Shown in pieces: positions 1 to 12,074 of a DNA stretch of 64,000 bases. The stretch is from assembly GCA_907163375.1 (NCBI GenBank), contig CAJQUW010009026.1, positions 124,001 to 188,000 on the forward strand, in the 5' to 3' direction. The stretch's first letter is position 1. Every line of letters begins with the position of its first letter. Under the pieces are notes generated by a model, which was not told the origin of the DNA, made no database searches, and saw nothing but the letters and a program-made list of their open reading frames with translations. The stretch is from Prostheceraeus crozeri. Taxonomy: Eukaryota > Platyhelminthes > Polycladida > Euryleptidae. The translations under genes were made by a program, and so were the position numbers.

Positions 1-439
1 AGAAAATATATGGGCAAGAAATTGGCGGATACTATTTGAGACGTCGCAATTATTCATTGATAAAAGCGATCATAATTAGATGCTCATATGATGATAGGTA
101 AACATTTACACCATTTCCATTTATATAAGTAATCACGCAATACATACGGTTTCTGGTACAAGTGTTCATTCAGTCTTTTCGTAATTACATTCTGATAAAA
201 TTGCATCTCTTTCTATGGCAAGTTCATAAATTAAAGTATCTGTAAATAAACGCTTTGTAGCTATATAATGAACGTTCCTTCCATGAAAGGAACACTTTCA
301 TAAGTGCCCGTTTGTAATGAATATGTTTTACTGCCAGCTTATTTGCGAGAATCAATGAATTATTTGTTTGCAATTGATGAAGATTTTCAATGTTAATCCA
401 TATAATTTTATGAAATACACTATCAGAATCTTTGTGAAC
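1..439. other. Non-coding left edge, nothing recognised
   Basis: AT-rich sequence with only short unsupported open frames. I see no RNA gene, repeat structure or coding match here. Confidence 0.4.
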
Positions 440-1467
440 CAGGCTTGCCGTGGGAATGGGAATTCCCATGGGAATCTTGCTTCAGGTCATGGGAATCCCA
501 TGGGAATTAAATGAAGTAAGAAAATGCACTCATCTTACTGGATGACTAGGCAAAACCGCTCATGAATGACGCACAGATTGAAGTGAAAATGAAACATTTA
601 TACATGTACATTGTGCAGGTGTGTCTACAGTTAGCAGGCTGTCCTTGTCTGAAAAAAGCATGATTCTGTCAGGGTGACGAAACACGGGTCGGTATAACCA
701 TCATCATAACAATTCTTTTCTTGGATTTTCTTGGCTTTCTTGTTTCTCGAATATAAATTTGTCTTTTTGCATTTGTGGCTTTATCATCAAAGTTAGATAG
801 AATTGGAATTGCACCGTACTTAAATACATGGGATGCGAGCGAGCGTATTATCGCATATTCATAAATCAGTAGTTGTTTTCTGTTGATAAGTCATAGAAAT
901 ATGCGTAGGCGAAGTATTGACTTCATTGCTTGTATACAGCCACTGTACTTTTATTGTAACTTAAATATGATATTGCGATGAGCTAGAAGTTTGCCGTGTT
1001 CATCACAAGTACGGCACCGCATGAAGTGAATCAGAGTGAATAGACATGCGAATATGTACGAGAACAGGCCTATATGTAATCGAAGACTATTTCGATGAAG
1101 TCGTCTTTATTGATTGACTAATCCCTGAAACAAAATGATAGATATTTTTGATAATTAGTAAAAACTTGCAATTTTTGGAAATTACAAAATAAGATAGATT
1201 GATATGCCAATACTTTTTCATCCAAAAGATAGGTCAACTAAAAGCGCTTAATCTCATCAGTTCAATTACGAAAATCCGTTAATCGACTTGTAGTCCGAAA
1301 GAAGAGAACCATAAACCGTATATAGGAAGAGTAATGAGCCATGGGAATTCTGATGGGAAATACTGAAAAAATCCCGTGGGAATGGGAATTCCCATGGGAT
1401 TCCCATCAAAAATTCCGTGGGAATGGAATGGGATGGGAATTCAAAATCAATTCCCACGGCAAGCCTG
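440..1467. mobile_element. Non-autonomous hAT-like DNA transposon
   Basis: The left end CAGGCTTGCCGTGGGAAT is matched by its reverse complement ending at 1467, giving an 18-bp terminal inverted repeat. Inside both ends the motif CCCATGGGAATT and variants repeat as short palindromes (about 455-510 and 1335-1440). Such subterminal repeats are common in hAT elements, where they can bind transposase. The interior has no recognisable transposase. The 8 bases flanking each end do not match well, so the target-site duplication has decayed or the boundary is off by a few bases. The hAT assignment is inferred from the CAGG-type end and the layout. Confidence 0.6.
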
Positions 1468-2450
1468 AATGACACGCATCAAAAATTCAATAAATCTTTT
1501 CGTTTGGCCTGATAAAGAAAATGGACTTAATTTCATTTTTCAAAATTATTCCAAATGTCTAAAAGTAATTAATTACTTATTAAGCTTGTCTACATGTTTC
1601 TCTTGAAGAAAGGTATTGGTATAGCACAATACTGTATGTAACACAGGTCGCAGCCATTGACTTTCGAGACATTGCTGCATGAGAATTTGAATGGTGGCAA
1701 AGAAAAAGATTTGAGAAAGAGGCGAATAATTAAAAATTATTATATATTTGCAAGTGTAAATTTTCTAATATATATGATTTAATTTTTTGAATAATTTGAT
1801 CATTAAGTAATATTCATTTTTGTTATTTAAGTTTTAATTACATATCTTTTGTGCACTTAACCAATACTAAGCAAGCTATTTTTATAAAACCCATGTCGGA
1901 GATTATTGTGCTCATGAAATGCATAAATACAACTGAACGCGCATGCAGTTTCAAGGACATGCCTATTAACTTACATGCTCTTGTGCTTTGGCTGTTTCTG
2001 ATTCTCCATTTTTCCCTTGGTTTCGGTTGCTGAGTCGGTCGATGAATCAAAAAGTGTGTCTGATTCCTCACTTAAGATGTTGGATCGATCTAGAGGTGCA
2101 CGACGAGGTATTTTGGTGGTGTGTTCAAATAGGACGGATAACCATCAAAAGCGATGGGAACTGCGTCATTTCTAAAAATTCGACGTTTTCGTCTGAAACC
2201 GTTCACCGTTCTTTCCATGAGATATCAAGTTATCTTTATAATCGCTGCCAACGAAGTGAGCACTACATACGAATGAGACGGGATGAATTTCTTTCTTTAT
2301 ATTTTACTCAGCCAAGTTTTGAGAAGATCGGGATTACTGCGCGGAAACAAGTGAAATGATAATGTTGAAAATTTTATCACTCAATTTTAACAGTTAATCA
2401 GAAATTATGTACTTCAATGATAAAACAAAGATGTGGGCTGGAAGTAAGTA
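1468..2450. other. Non-coding stretch without a recognised gene
   Basis: The longest open frame is 1988-2359 (+, about 123 codons). Its translation has no recognisable domain, and it overlaps an opposite-strand frame of similar quality. I do not support a gene here. Confidence 0.35.
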
Positions 2451-3187
2451 TTTTGCCGCTATCATTTTTATTGCCAGGGCCTCGCTTGCTCTCTATGTGA
2501 CATACTGCAAGAATGATCAATATAATACTTGGTGCAGCAGACAGCACATAAATATCGTTCACACTACGTTGAAATCACACAGAACATTTACATGGATAAT
2601 GAAGACGATAGATAATACATACGTGCAAATCAGCGGCCAATAGAGAAATTGTCGCGATACAAACAGATACAAGTCAGAGCATCAGATTATACAGCAAATA
2701 AGAAAATTTATGTCATTAAAAATCAATGCACAAAAATAAAATAAAATAATATAAATAAATGCATCAATAAGTCAAGAAAGAACCAAAATCAATATAAAAC
2801 CAAAAAGGATATACTAATGATATGTATATGTACACTGATATGATACACACAAAAGTAATGAAGTAAGTAGTATTTCAACTAAATATAAATGATAAAAAAA
2901 CCGAGCAATAAATAAACAAATAAATAGAGAAATAGATAAAATATAAAACTAAATAAGTAATACTGAAACAAATATAATATATAGATAAATATTATATATA
3001 AAAAGTAATATAAAATATATATAAAAATATAGATATATGTAAATGATATATGATAATAATAATAATATAATATTAATAATAAAAAAATATATATAAAAAT
3101 ATAATTAAGAATATATAAAAAATATTCTTGCAGCATGTCACACAGAGAGCAAGCGAGGCCCTGGCAACAAAAATGATAACGGCAAAA
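2451..3187. repeat. Long inverted repeat around an AT-rich core
   Basis: Bases 2451-2514 pair with 3124-3187 as an inverted repeat of about 64 bp with only a handful of mismatches. Both arms contain the block GCCAGGGCCTCGCTTGCTCT. The enclosed ~610 bp is very AT-rich, with runs of TAAATA and ATATAA type from about 2700 to 3120. The layout fits a palindromic miniature transposon, but I could not find a convincing flanking target duplication. Confidence 0.6.
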
Positions 3188-4506
3188 GATGTGGGCGTCA
3201 AAGTTTGATTTCATCAAATATCGATTCAACCTGTTGCATGCCCAAGGCATCACACATTTGTTAATTTAGCAATTGAACAAAATATTGCATGGCGTAATTC
3301 AAGCGAAACATTATCATCTACTGATCTTTCATGTTTTTCCGCTGGCTAACTCCAACTTCTTGCCCAAGTATTTGCACTGGCCGTCGATGTAAACAAAAAA
3401 TCTCGACTTCAGTGCAATTAACGATGAATGAATGAAAGCAGGAAGTCTTTCCCTAATCATAGGTCTGTGCGGCGGTCACACAGGAAGATGGAAGACGCCT
3501 TTTCCTGTGTGACAGCGACCTAAAGGACCCACCAGACCGAGATCCAAGCAGCCACCCGTGTCTACCACCACCCGTCATTTGTGCAATTGTGAGCACCAAT
3601 CGACAGCACCAAGGTTTCCAGGCAGTTAGAATAGCAAGAACACCTCTGGAGCTGATGGCGATCACAGAAAGTGTCATCATCAGGCTCTCACTCCCAGATC
3701 TGTGTGTACAGAAGGAAAGGTCATTTTTGTTAAAACTGTGCTAAGTTCTACTTCCTTTCTTCTATCTATGATTCCATGTATTTATACGCAGTTTTAATTC
3801 TTTTTACAGAAGTTTCAGTTATTGTATATTGCTTTTATTTACTTTACAATATGGCAGACTTTCGTGTATTTTATTTTATTGTTTCCAGTCATACTTCAAA
3901 GCTTACTTTGATAGTGTTCGTGTACTGATAAATTGTATTCTGACGTTTTATCTATCCACGGTTAACCGACATGTTTGTATAGTACTGATGTATCTCACTG
4001 TAGAGAACAGACGAGGCCATGAGACAACATCGTTTTCTCTTCTATAAGTTGAAATTAATTAGCTCATTATATCGAGTACTTTCATTAGTCCTAATTTCTA
4101 TCATAAGATCTTTGAACTAAACACCTAACTATAATCAGTGATATGAAGTTAAAAAGCAATTTAATTTCTTCAAATAAAATTCTTTTTCAGAGAAATAAAA
4201 AATGCAGCTTTTGGTGAAGTGCATGACTTATTTCGCGGCTGAACCGCATGGATGAATGTCATTGGTTTTAATCATTTTAAGTTTTTCATTTTAGATACAC
4301 TCCAATCAAAATAAAGATAGAAAATTTTAAGTTCTTTAGAATAGTCATTAGAAATTAACCAAATCTTGTTATTGCTGGCAAATAATCTTTATCAAATAAT
4401 CGAAGCTATCAGCGAATATTTATATATTTCCTCGTTCTTGTCTTCATGAGTAAACAATTTTGGTTTATAAATTCACATGCTCCATCAAAGATCTTAACAA
4501 GCCATT
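3188..4506. other. Intergenic stretch with one short hairpin
   Basis: No gene recognised. A perfect 11-bp stem TCACACAGGAA / TTCCTGTGTGA lies at 3476-3512. The part next to 4507 should hold the 3' untranslated region of the leucine-rich-repeat gene. Confidence 0.35.
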
Positions 4507-5319
4507 TTACTGACAGTTTGTTACTGCAGCATTAAATTGGTCGATCTTTTTACCCTTAAGCCTACGTGGGGAGGAGCATACAAACTTCCGTATCTTATTC
4601 TTGTGTGACGTTAGCCATTTCAAAGCACAATTGCACTCGAACGAATTACCATCAATCTTTAAAACACGAAACCGTTGTTGGAATATTTCCTCCATTGCTT
4701 GTGGTACTGTGCGAAGAGAATTTCTAGACAAAACAAGGTACTGAATCGAGTTCAGTCCTTCGAATGAGTTATCCTCAAGCCTTAGTCCGCCAACTGTGTC
4801 TCTTATGAAAAGTTGCGTCAGTTTTCCCATTCCTCGAAAGAAATGGTTTGGAATTGTTCCCAATGGATTTCTTGATACATGTAATTTTTTCAGATTTGGC
4901 AACTTTTGCAGCGTGTTCATCAGGAAGCCATTTCCAATCCTGAGCGTGTTGTTATCTAAAGACAATGCTTCTAAATTTGTTAGTGGGACGAAGGCCTCTG
5001 GATCAATTGTTCGAATCCTATTATCTGCAGCAAATAATGATTTAATTTCTGTCCAACTTTCAAATGAATTTCTGTCGAAAGTCTCTATATTGTTGCCAGT
5101 GATATCAAGGCGTAAACCTGTCATGTTTTTAGTTCTGTCTTTGGGAGGAACATTCGTCAGACCTTGCTTTTCACAATTTGCTCCGAATTTGTTGTTGTAA
5201 GTGCAAGTAGCTGTTCCTTTGACAATAACATCAGCAATTATGAGAGCACCAATAAAGCCCAGATGCATTCTGAAACCCAACTCTTGGCCGACCGTCCTGC
5301 TTCCCAACGATGATCCCAT
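4507..5319 (-). CDS. Secreted leucine-rich-repeat protein, single exon
   Basis: The frame encodes up to 270 residues. An inner ATG at 5268 (residue 18) opens with MHLGFIGALIIADVIVKGTA, a good signal peptide, so the mature start is probably there; the upstream ATG at 5319 is the longest option. A cysteine-containing N-terminal cap (CTYNNKFGANC) comes first. About five leucine-rich repeats follow (around residues 65-225), with LxxLxLxxN-like units such as NLEALSLDNN and IQYLVLSRNSL. A C-terminal cap with the usual spacing (FECNCALKWL, then FVCSSP and a final NCQ) closes the protein. It lacks a membrane helix or GPI-like tail, so it is probably secreted. LRRNT/LRRCT proteins of this size act as binding proteins in adhesion or immunity; the ligand is unknown. 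No intron is visible. Confidence 0.8.
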   Translation of the reverse strand: MGSSLGSRTVGQELGFRMHLGFIGALIIADVIVKGTATCTYNNKFGANCEKQGLTNVPPKDRTKNMTGLRLDITGNNIETFDRNSFESWTEIKSLFAADNRIRTIDPEAFVPLTNLEALSLDNNTLRIGNGFLMNTLQKLPNLKKLHVSRNPLGTIPNHFFRGMGKLTQLFIRDTVGGLRLEDNSFEGLNSIQYLVLSRNSLRTVPQAMEEIFQQRFRVLKIDGNSFECNCALKWLTSHKNKIRKFVCSSPRRLKGKKIDQFNAAVTNCQ

Positions 5320-5689
5320 TTGGATGATGCGCCATTTGAATTTCCAATTAATCCACGGAAACCTAAATTCAAATTTCTATCTAGATACAGCAGGAATCAT
5401 GACCTCTTTATGTTTATAGACATGATCTACATTGTACTTCACAGATGCACATCTAGATATCCTTCAGTGATAGATAATGACCGAAGAAATCTATGCTTTA
5501 TTCTGTTATAATGCATGACATTTTTCATAGAAGTCTGCACCAGGTTAATAATTTCCATCCAGAATCATCGTGGAATCATAGATGTCCTTGATAACGTGCG
5601 CCTGTGCGGACATAGAAAGCCTACATGGAGGCTTGACATTTTTCATTGTAATATGATATCCGTGTATTGTATCATGGATTTAGTATGTC
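5320..5689. other. Upstream flank of the LRR gene, nothing else recognised
   Basis: It should hold the promoter and 5' untranslated region of the minus-strand leucine-rich-repeat gene. No clear core promoter motif is visible, and the small open frames have no recognisable content. Confidence 0.3.
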
Positions 5690-7200
5690 AAAAATAGCCT
5701 CTGGCTTTCTCAGGAATAAAAAAACAAAATTTCTAAGATACCAAGCTTTCGTATTCCTTCAACAGGGTATTCAACAGAATGCACAGATGTTTTACAGCTG
5801 TATATCAATATTCAAAATTATTACCTAGATATTTCGAACAGCTCATCAACTACAGACAAATATGAGAAAAACATGCATGAACTATGAAATGAAGATACAA
5901 AGCTAACTATGGTAAAACAATTGAAGGCCGACCAGCGGCTTAAAAATTAACAAACAACTATATCTATAGCAAACACTGTGTATCAATTTGTGGAATACAA
6001 GGAAGCATAATTCACAAAAAATATTAGAAAAGTATTAAAAGCTTATATAAAAGGAACTACAAAAATGAATTTATCTCAAAAAAGGTAATAATGTCTCGCC
6101 GCAGCAACCAACCATTAATCAAATTATTCTGATTATGTATGAAAATGGCCTCTAAGGATCTTCTCTTGGCATTGTTGCGTTCACTCTTTAGGATCTTCCA
6201 AAATAAACTATTTCGGATATTGGTGTTGTGTTCTTCAGCATGCTGAAATAATTTTGATGAACTTGAGGTTGTATGCTCATTGAGTCTTGCCTTAATGGTG
6301 CGAGATGTTTCACCTATATAACAATTCTTACAAATCAAACACGTAATCTTATAAATAACAAATTTACTGTAGCACTGTTCAATGCCTTCCTCGGTCTTGC
6401 ACGTCCAGCAATTTGTATCACAACGGGGCCGTTCCTTAGTCCTTCTGAATCTCAGACCTAAATTTGGTTCAGTCTCAAAAATAATTCTGATTTTATCGGA
6501 AACTTCAGTTCTCTTAGGAAGGTTGATTATTTCGCGGCGTTGCCTTTCTCCATAATAAGGTAATTTTAAGAAAGGTCTCAGTATGGTGTTGTTTTCATCA
6601 TTTTTCTCTCCTGTATCTGTAAACCATTTTCGAATGACCTTCATAGGGTAACCGTTACTTAAAAATCTTTGGGTTAACCTTGTTTTACTTTCATTCAAAT
6701 GCTGTTGAGAACAATTTCTTTTGACTCGATGGTGTTCACCTAATAAAAGAGCTCTTTTACGGCTCGTTGGTACAAAAGAGTCATGCGGTAAACAAGTGTC
6801 ACTATGTAGTAAATCTTTCACAAAAAGAGCAAATTCAAAAGCATTCAAAGAGTTCATACGAATCAAAGTATCAAGATAAGGTAGGTCATTAATAGGGTCA
6901 TTAATAGGTCCTAATTCATGATTAATAGGGGTCTCCATAGTAAACTTGATAGAATAGTGTAAAGAATTAACAAACGATAACAATTCTTCGTCAGAACAAC
7001 TATAAAGAACAAAAATATCATCAATATAACGAACCCAGAAATTGATAAAATTACTACAAAAGACATCACGTTCAACAGTGCATGAAAATCGAGGCAAGAG
7101 AAAAAAGAGGACTTAAGAATTACAAAACTCCCACAAGAATAAGAAACTATCAATAACAGCTGCAATATCAACTGCCAGTAATTAAAATTGTTCACCTACG
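5690..7200 (-). mobile_element. 5'-truncated Penelope-like retroelement, copy 1
   Basis: The element reads on the minus strand. Its coding part (6057-7097) holds the end of a reverse transcriptase and a GIY-YIG nuclease, the order typical of Penelope-like elements. The 3' tail to about 5690 resembles the tail of the copy at 52448-53750: both carry a GCC(T/G)CTGGCTTT block followed by a GTTGAAG...CGAAA block. The 5' half of the reverse transcriptase is absent, as expected from 5' truncation at insertion. Outer borders are approximate. Confidence 0.75.
6057..7097 (-). CDS. Penelope-like reverse transcriptase C-terminal half with GIY-YIG endonuclease
   Basis: This is a 346-residue uninterrupted frame. 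The catalytic reverse-transcriptase box is RYIDDIFVLY near residues 23-32. A linker with PFLKLPYYGERQRREI and a cysteine cluster (CDTNCWTC) follows. The endonuclease domain then has VIYKITCLICKNCYIGETSR with downstream RLNEH, the GIY-YIG signature, and a trailing SERNNAKRRSLEA block shared with the copy at 52758-53348. In full elements this protein copies the element RNA and nicks the target. Here the fingers and palm N-terminal to YIDD are missing, so the product should be inactive as a polymerase. The length of intact frame suggests a fairly young insertion. Confidence 0.8.
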   Translation of the reverse strand: MPRFSCTVERDVFCSNFINFWVRYIDDIFVLYSCSDEELLSFVNSLHYSIKFTMETPINHELGPINDPINDLPYLDTLIRMNSLNAFEFALFVKDLLHSDTCLPHDSFVPTSRKRALLLGEHHRVKRNCSQQHLNESKTRLTQRFLSNGYPMKVIRKWFTDTGEKNDENNTILRPFLKLPYYGERQRREIINLPKRTEVSDKIRIIFETEPNLGLRFRRTKERPRCDTNCWTCKTEEGIEQCYSKFVIYKITCLICKNCYIGETSRTIKARLNEHTTSSSSKLFQHAEEHNTNIRNSLFWKILKSERNNAKRRSLEAIFIHNQNNLINGWLLRRDIITFFEINSFL

Positions 7201-8189
7201 GCAGGTAGCATCAATGGCTATTGGTGGCTATTTTGAACATTTTAGGCCCTATACATGATTATTTTTTGGGCAATTAGCAGGCTTATTGCATAAAGATTTG
7301 CTTGCGAAAATCGATTCAGCAGTGTTTTTTTGGAGAATTGTGGACTTTTATAGAAAAATCTTGAAAATCTTTTTTCTTTGCTCAAAAGGAGTCTATGACT
7401 TCTGTGATGATTTTACTTTTCTACTACAGACATTGCAAGAATATGTCCATGCCTTCTTCATTGTTATACAAGTAAAAGACATGGTTAAAATCTAAAGAAA
7501 ATCTACCGATGATGCAGTCAGAAACAAACAAAGAGCAAATTGAAACGTTAAAAATTGAGTTAGTTTGATTGGTATAACTGATGAAAATGCTAAAAGTTAG
7601 GCAAGAATCGTCTGAATATCCATTCATTCGGAAGATCCTTTATCAAGGTTTTGGTGGAAAAGTGCAACTACAGTAGTGATGTCTTTCCAAGTGTGCCTCC
7701 TCGTAATGAGTGGTTACCGATGTCAATATATTTCTATCGCTTATTAGACATCTTTATAGACGCTTTATTAGACATCAGCTTAATAAACCACACATGTTAC
7801 ATCACTTCCTTGCTCATGAATTCTCGAACAAAGTCCACCAGTAGTGCAAATAAGTATGCAGGAGGAGGTTATACTCGTAGATAAGACAATGGGAAAATCA
7901 ATGAAAATAGAAAGTCACAATTTATTTGAAATTGACCATCGATGATATGCTGGTATGTGCACATATACATTGCACAGTTTCTTTCGACAATTTTACTGCA
8001 AGAGTGGGCCAGGGGTACTAATTAGTATGTACAGCAATCATCATTCTGATATATTTTACAAGAATGAAGTGAACTGTTTACCACTTGTTACATGGTTTAT
8101 CCAGATACACACTATCGCCATTAATCAAGTCTACGAAAGTCACTGGCCTCCAGTCCAGCACATGCTCTGGGAGTTGAACGTCCCTTAGA
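7201..8189. other. Stretch between two Penelope-like copies, nothing recognised
   Basis: Only short open frames without domain content. No RNA gene or repeat structure is visible. Confidence 0.3.
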
Positions 8190-10135
8190 TAAAGTGTTGA
8201 ATATAGCGTCTACCTCGACAGTGACTCAAAAGTGTACAAATGAATCTCCCCACAACCAAGACATCCTCATAACGGACATAACGGAATCATTGAATGAAAA
8301 TGAACTATCTCTCCTAAAGAAAGGTTCAAAGTTTATGTTAGCTGACGGGATAAACTCTAATACTGTCGTCGACTTCAATGTGCAATTCTCTCGCTTAGCA
8401 CATCAAGTTCGATGGAAAGAAATACTGAAGAAGAAACCTAATGACACACAAATCATTCAGAAATATCCCTGGCATTCTTCACTAGCCATGCCTGACAAAG
8501 AACTTCTTAATGATCACACTGAAAACTCACTTAAGAAAATTTATCACAAGCTGAAAAATGTTATTGAAAGAATTCCACACCAACGTCGTTTCAGCAATAT
8601 TACAAAAGACGAGAAATCAGTATCTACCAAGTGATAAAGCAGCTGAATTTTGTGTTATTAAAGAAGATGACTACAATAATGCCGGACTCCAACATTTGAA
8701 TGATGCCAATTGTTACACAACTGTATCACACATTACAGCAAAACCAATTGAAAAGAAAATTAATTCCACGTGGAAAACGGTTGCAACATACAATTATCTA
8801 CCTCGATTTATCACAAAGAAGTTACATCACCAATAATATCCGAAATACATGTACCATCATTCTATCATCTTGTGAAGACACACAAAGGAATTCAACAAAT
8901 CAAAATCAGACCCATTGTCTCAAACTGCAATGGCCCTACAAAAAGAATATCGTGATTACTGACTAAAGTATTGTCACCTCTTCTCAAAACTGTCCCATCA
9001 CACCTCAAAAACAGTGATGAGCTTATCGAGTGCATTAAAAACAACTCAATAAATGACCAATCATATTTCCCATGTAGCTTTGATGTAGCTGCCATGCACA
9101 GGTCGATCCCCATTGAAGATTCTATCTCGAACATCAAAAATCTAATCAATCTGCATCACGAAATTTCATTCGGACTACATACACAAGATATCATGCAGCT
9201 CCTGCAAGTGACTTTGACTAACAATTACTTCACCTTCAACAACAAGTTTTATAAACAAATAGATGGTCTTCCCATGGGTTCATCATTATCTGGACTCCTA
9301 GCTATCACATTTATTGATACGCTGGAAAGACAGGCTTTGTCGAATGTTACTGGTATATCAATATTCAAGAGATATGTCGATGACTGTTTTATTTTAGCTG
9401 AAAATCGTGAACAAGCATTCCTTCTCCTTGATCAACTAAACAGTCTCAACATCAAAACATCAAATTCGAAATCGAAGTGCCAAATAACTTGCTAGATTTG
9501 AAGGTAAAAATTAACACAAACGGGTTTCCCTTGTTCGAATTCTATAAGAAACCCGCCCATAAGAATATATTTGTTAATTATGATTCCAACTTACCTGAGA
9601 ACGCCAAAATCTCTTTTATAAGAAACGAATACAAACGAATCAAAAATCGTTGCTCAGATATCGTAACACTTGATAAACATATTCAGGAATTCGATCGAAC
9701 ACTTCAGTTGAAAGACTATCCAAATCATGTGATAAAAAGGGCGAAAACAATGTCTAAGAAAAAGAAAATAGACTATAAGAATCTGAATAAATCTGAACCA
9801 TTCAATTTTAAATTTCCTTATGTATCTGATGAAATTGATCGTAAAATAAAACACATATTCAAAGATGAAAACATCGATGTTCGCTTGGTAAGAAAAGGCA
9901 ATACAATTCGTCAGTATCTCAAGATCCAACAAACACACTGATTGTACTCTAAGTGGTTGCACATTAAAAAATACCGGCTTGTGCTTACGAAAGAACATAA
10001 TTTACGAGATAACATGTAGTGTCTGCAAGAATATTTACATCGGAAACACGATCAGATTTCTTCACACAAGGATTAAAGAACATTTGACCAACAACTTCAT
10101 ATATGCCATGATTTTTATTATTGTTTATCTTTCTA
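8190..10135 (+). mobile_element. Decayed, nearly full-length Penelope-like retroelement, copy 2
   Basis: In order on the plus strand the region shows the N-terminal part of a Penelope-like protein (8194-8634; ESLNENELSLLKKGSKF). A segment with HLVKTHKGIQQIKIRPIVSN comes next (about 8840-8950). The palm follows, with GLPMGSSLSGLLA and KRYVDDCFIL (8971-9495). Then come a FEFYKKPAHKN block (9477-9941) and the first half of a GIY-YIG domain (IIYEITCSVCKNIYIGNT, 9979-10080). The frame shifts several times and the nuclease domain is cut short near 10110. The motif order matches endonuclease-bearing Penelope-like elements. The copy is inactive. Confidence 0.8.
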
Positions 10136-12074
10136 GGTTAGTTCCTGCTTTCATTCTACTCAGGATTCATAGACAACTTTAACAAGTTTTGAATAATTTT
10201 CCACGTAAAATTGTATAATCTCTGCTTCTGCTGATGGAGGAGAGGAGGCCGAATTTAAGCTTATAACATAACAAAAAAAAGATTATATTACATCTAATCT
10301 ACTGGGTTCCCATCAACATCAACTTCCCCCTAGATACTTTTATTAATCACAGATATTAGTCCCTGATAATACTCACGCAAATAGTGCATTGCAATAGTTT
10401 TATATCATTTCTACGCGCTTTACTTATGGTTTTGAGGATAGATAGATCGTTGATTATATGAAGATTGAGAATGTTTGGGACCATCCATTGGACCATCCAT
10501 TTCAATCGTTCTTAATAAACAACTTTATATAAATCGATCGCTTGCTTCAAGAAAACTGCATGAGAATTTGCTAGACGACTTCTGCACCTTTCGAATACAG
10601 ACTTGGACGGATAGCCTATACACTCAGATTTCCATTCTGATGTGTAATTTTTCATACAACAATTGACGAATCATTTCAGTACAGAAAATTGAAATGGATG
10701 TCCAATTTCACATCATCGCGATAAAAGTTCTTGGCAACAAATGCAAAGAAGTTTTTCGAAAACTTTGTATTAGTTCTTGTGGATAGGATTTTTTGGGCTT
10801 TCTTTATGCGGATTTTCAATAGATTCCATCAGACAATTTGTTGGTACAATCAAGCCATCGCGAGAAGATACAGCAAATAATTCTGTTCATATAAGTTGAA
10901 GAAGTGTCGGACGAGGTCTCTTCTCACTTGATTTGAATCAAATAATACGAAGGAATACAATTTTTAATAATGACTTTTCTGACTATAACTTCATCTAAGC
11001 TCTACATGCAATGCCTTTCTTCTTCAGTCTGAGTTTGTGGGTTCAGGCATCATTGAAAAAAATCTCGAGAAAATCCAAATTATTTGATTGTGAGCGATCA
11101 GCAGCAGCGTTCAAAGCTTCGAGACACTTCAGAATGCTTAGAAAGGAAAACATTTTGCTCTTTATGCATCAGTTACATCCTTTACAGATATCAAACTTTT
11201 TCCACATGAAGACTGTCGATACCAGCTGAAACGACACTCAAATGAATTTGTCCGAAGAGGACATATTTAGAACCACAAAAAGATATGAAACACTAATTAC
11301 ACTGAATGGGTTTTGGTGGATTGGATCATGTAGTAAAATGACTCTCTAATCAGGCTAAGAGATTTTGAGACCACCCAAGCTAATCGTGATAGGCCCCCCT
11401 ACTTAGCAATCAACTGTCTTCAAAACAGGACTATTAATGTATGTAGATATCGGTAGTGTCTTATCCCGATATAGAATACCATATAGAAATCCATGATTGT
11501 ATACTCTCTCTGTATCATGTAATCTCGACCACAATGATTTTACCATAGAATAATATTTCGTACATAGAAGTCTATGTTTCGTATAACGCCAGTAATGTCG
11601 TTTTGTCATAGCCATAGAAGTGGATAATAGTGGTATTATCTAGTACTTTCTATGGTATTATTAATTTCTATGGTCATAGATACATGTAACTGAAAATTCC
11701 CATCTATCAGTTGTGGATATCTGGATGTCCATACATCAATCCATGGACTTAGAAGTTTATGATCAATCCAATGCAAAAAGGTTTTTATCGGACAAATAAT
11801 AGCGCTAGCGCGTCCTCGGATAATCTGCATTAAAAAATGAGCATCCTTCATAGACTCGTAACATATGCAGCTATTGCATGCGTTTTCTTAGCAAAGAAGT
11901 TATATAAAGGAAATATATATCTTCTGGTATAACCTGTGATTTTTGAAGATTTCAATATTTCACTCGTTCAATCGGCTGCCAAGCATGTTGAAAGGTTCAG
12001 GAGGTCCAACACAGATAAATGCTGACTGTTGAAGAACTTTACTGTGCTCCAAAATATTTGGTAATGCGTCAAAT
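10136..12074. other. Intergenic stretch without a recognised gene
   Basis: Several small open frames lack recognisable content. Around 11450-11860 there are scattered short palindromes built on CCATAGAA / TTCTATGG, which look like decayed repeat DNA rather than coding sequence. Confidence 0.3.

Noticed and set aside
1988-2359. 123-codon plus-strand open frame
   Set aside because: No recognisable domain, and an overlapping opposite frame of equal quality; probably chance.
2879-3253. 124-codon minus-strand frame rich in I, Y, F and L
   Set aside because: It is a translation of AT-rich low-complexity DNA inside the inverted repeat at 2451-3187.
4990-5030. GTTCGAATCC, resembling a tRNA B box
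   Set aside because: It lies inside the coding sequence of the leucine-rich-repeat gene and no tRNA fold surrounds it.
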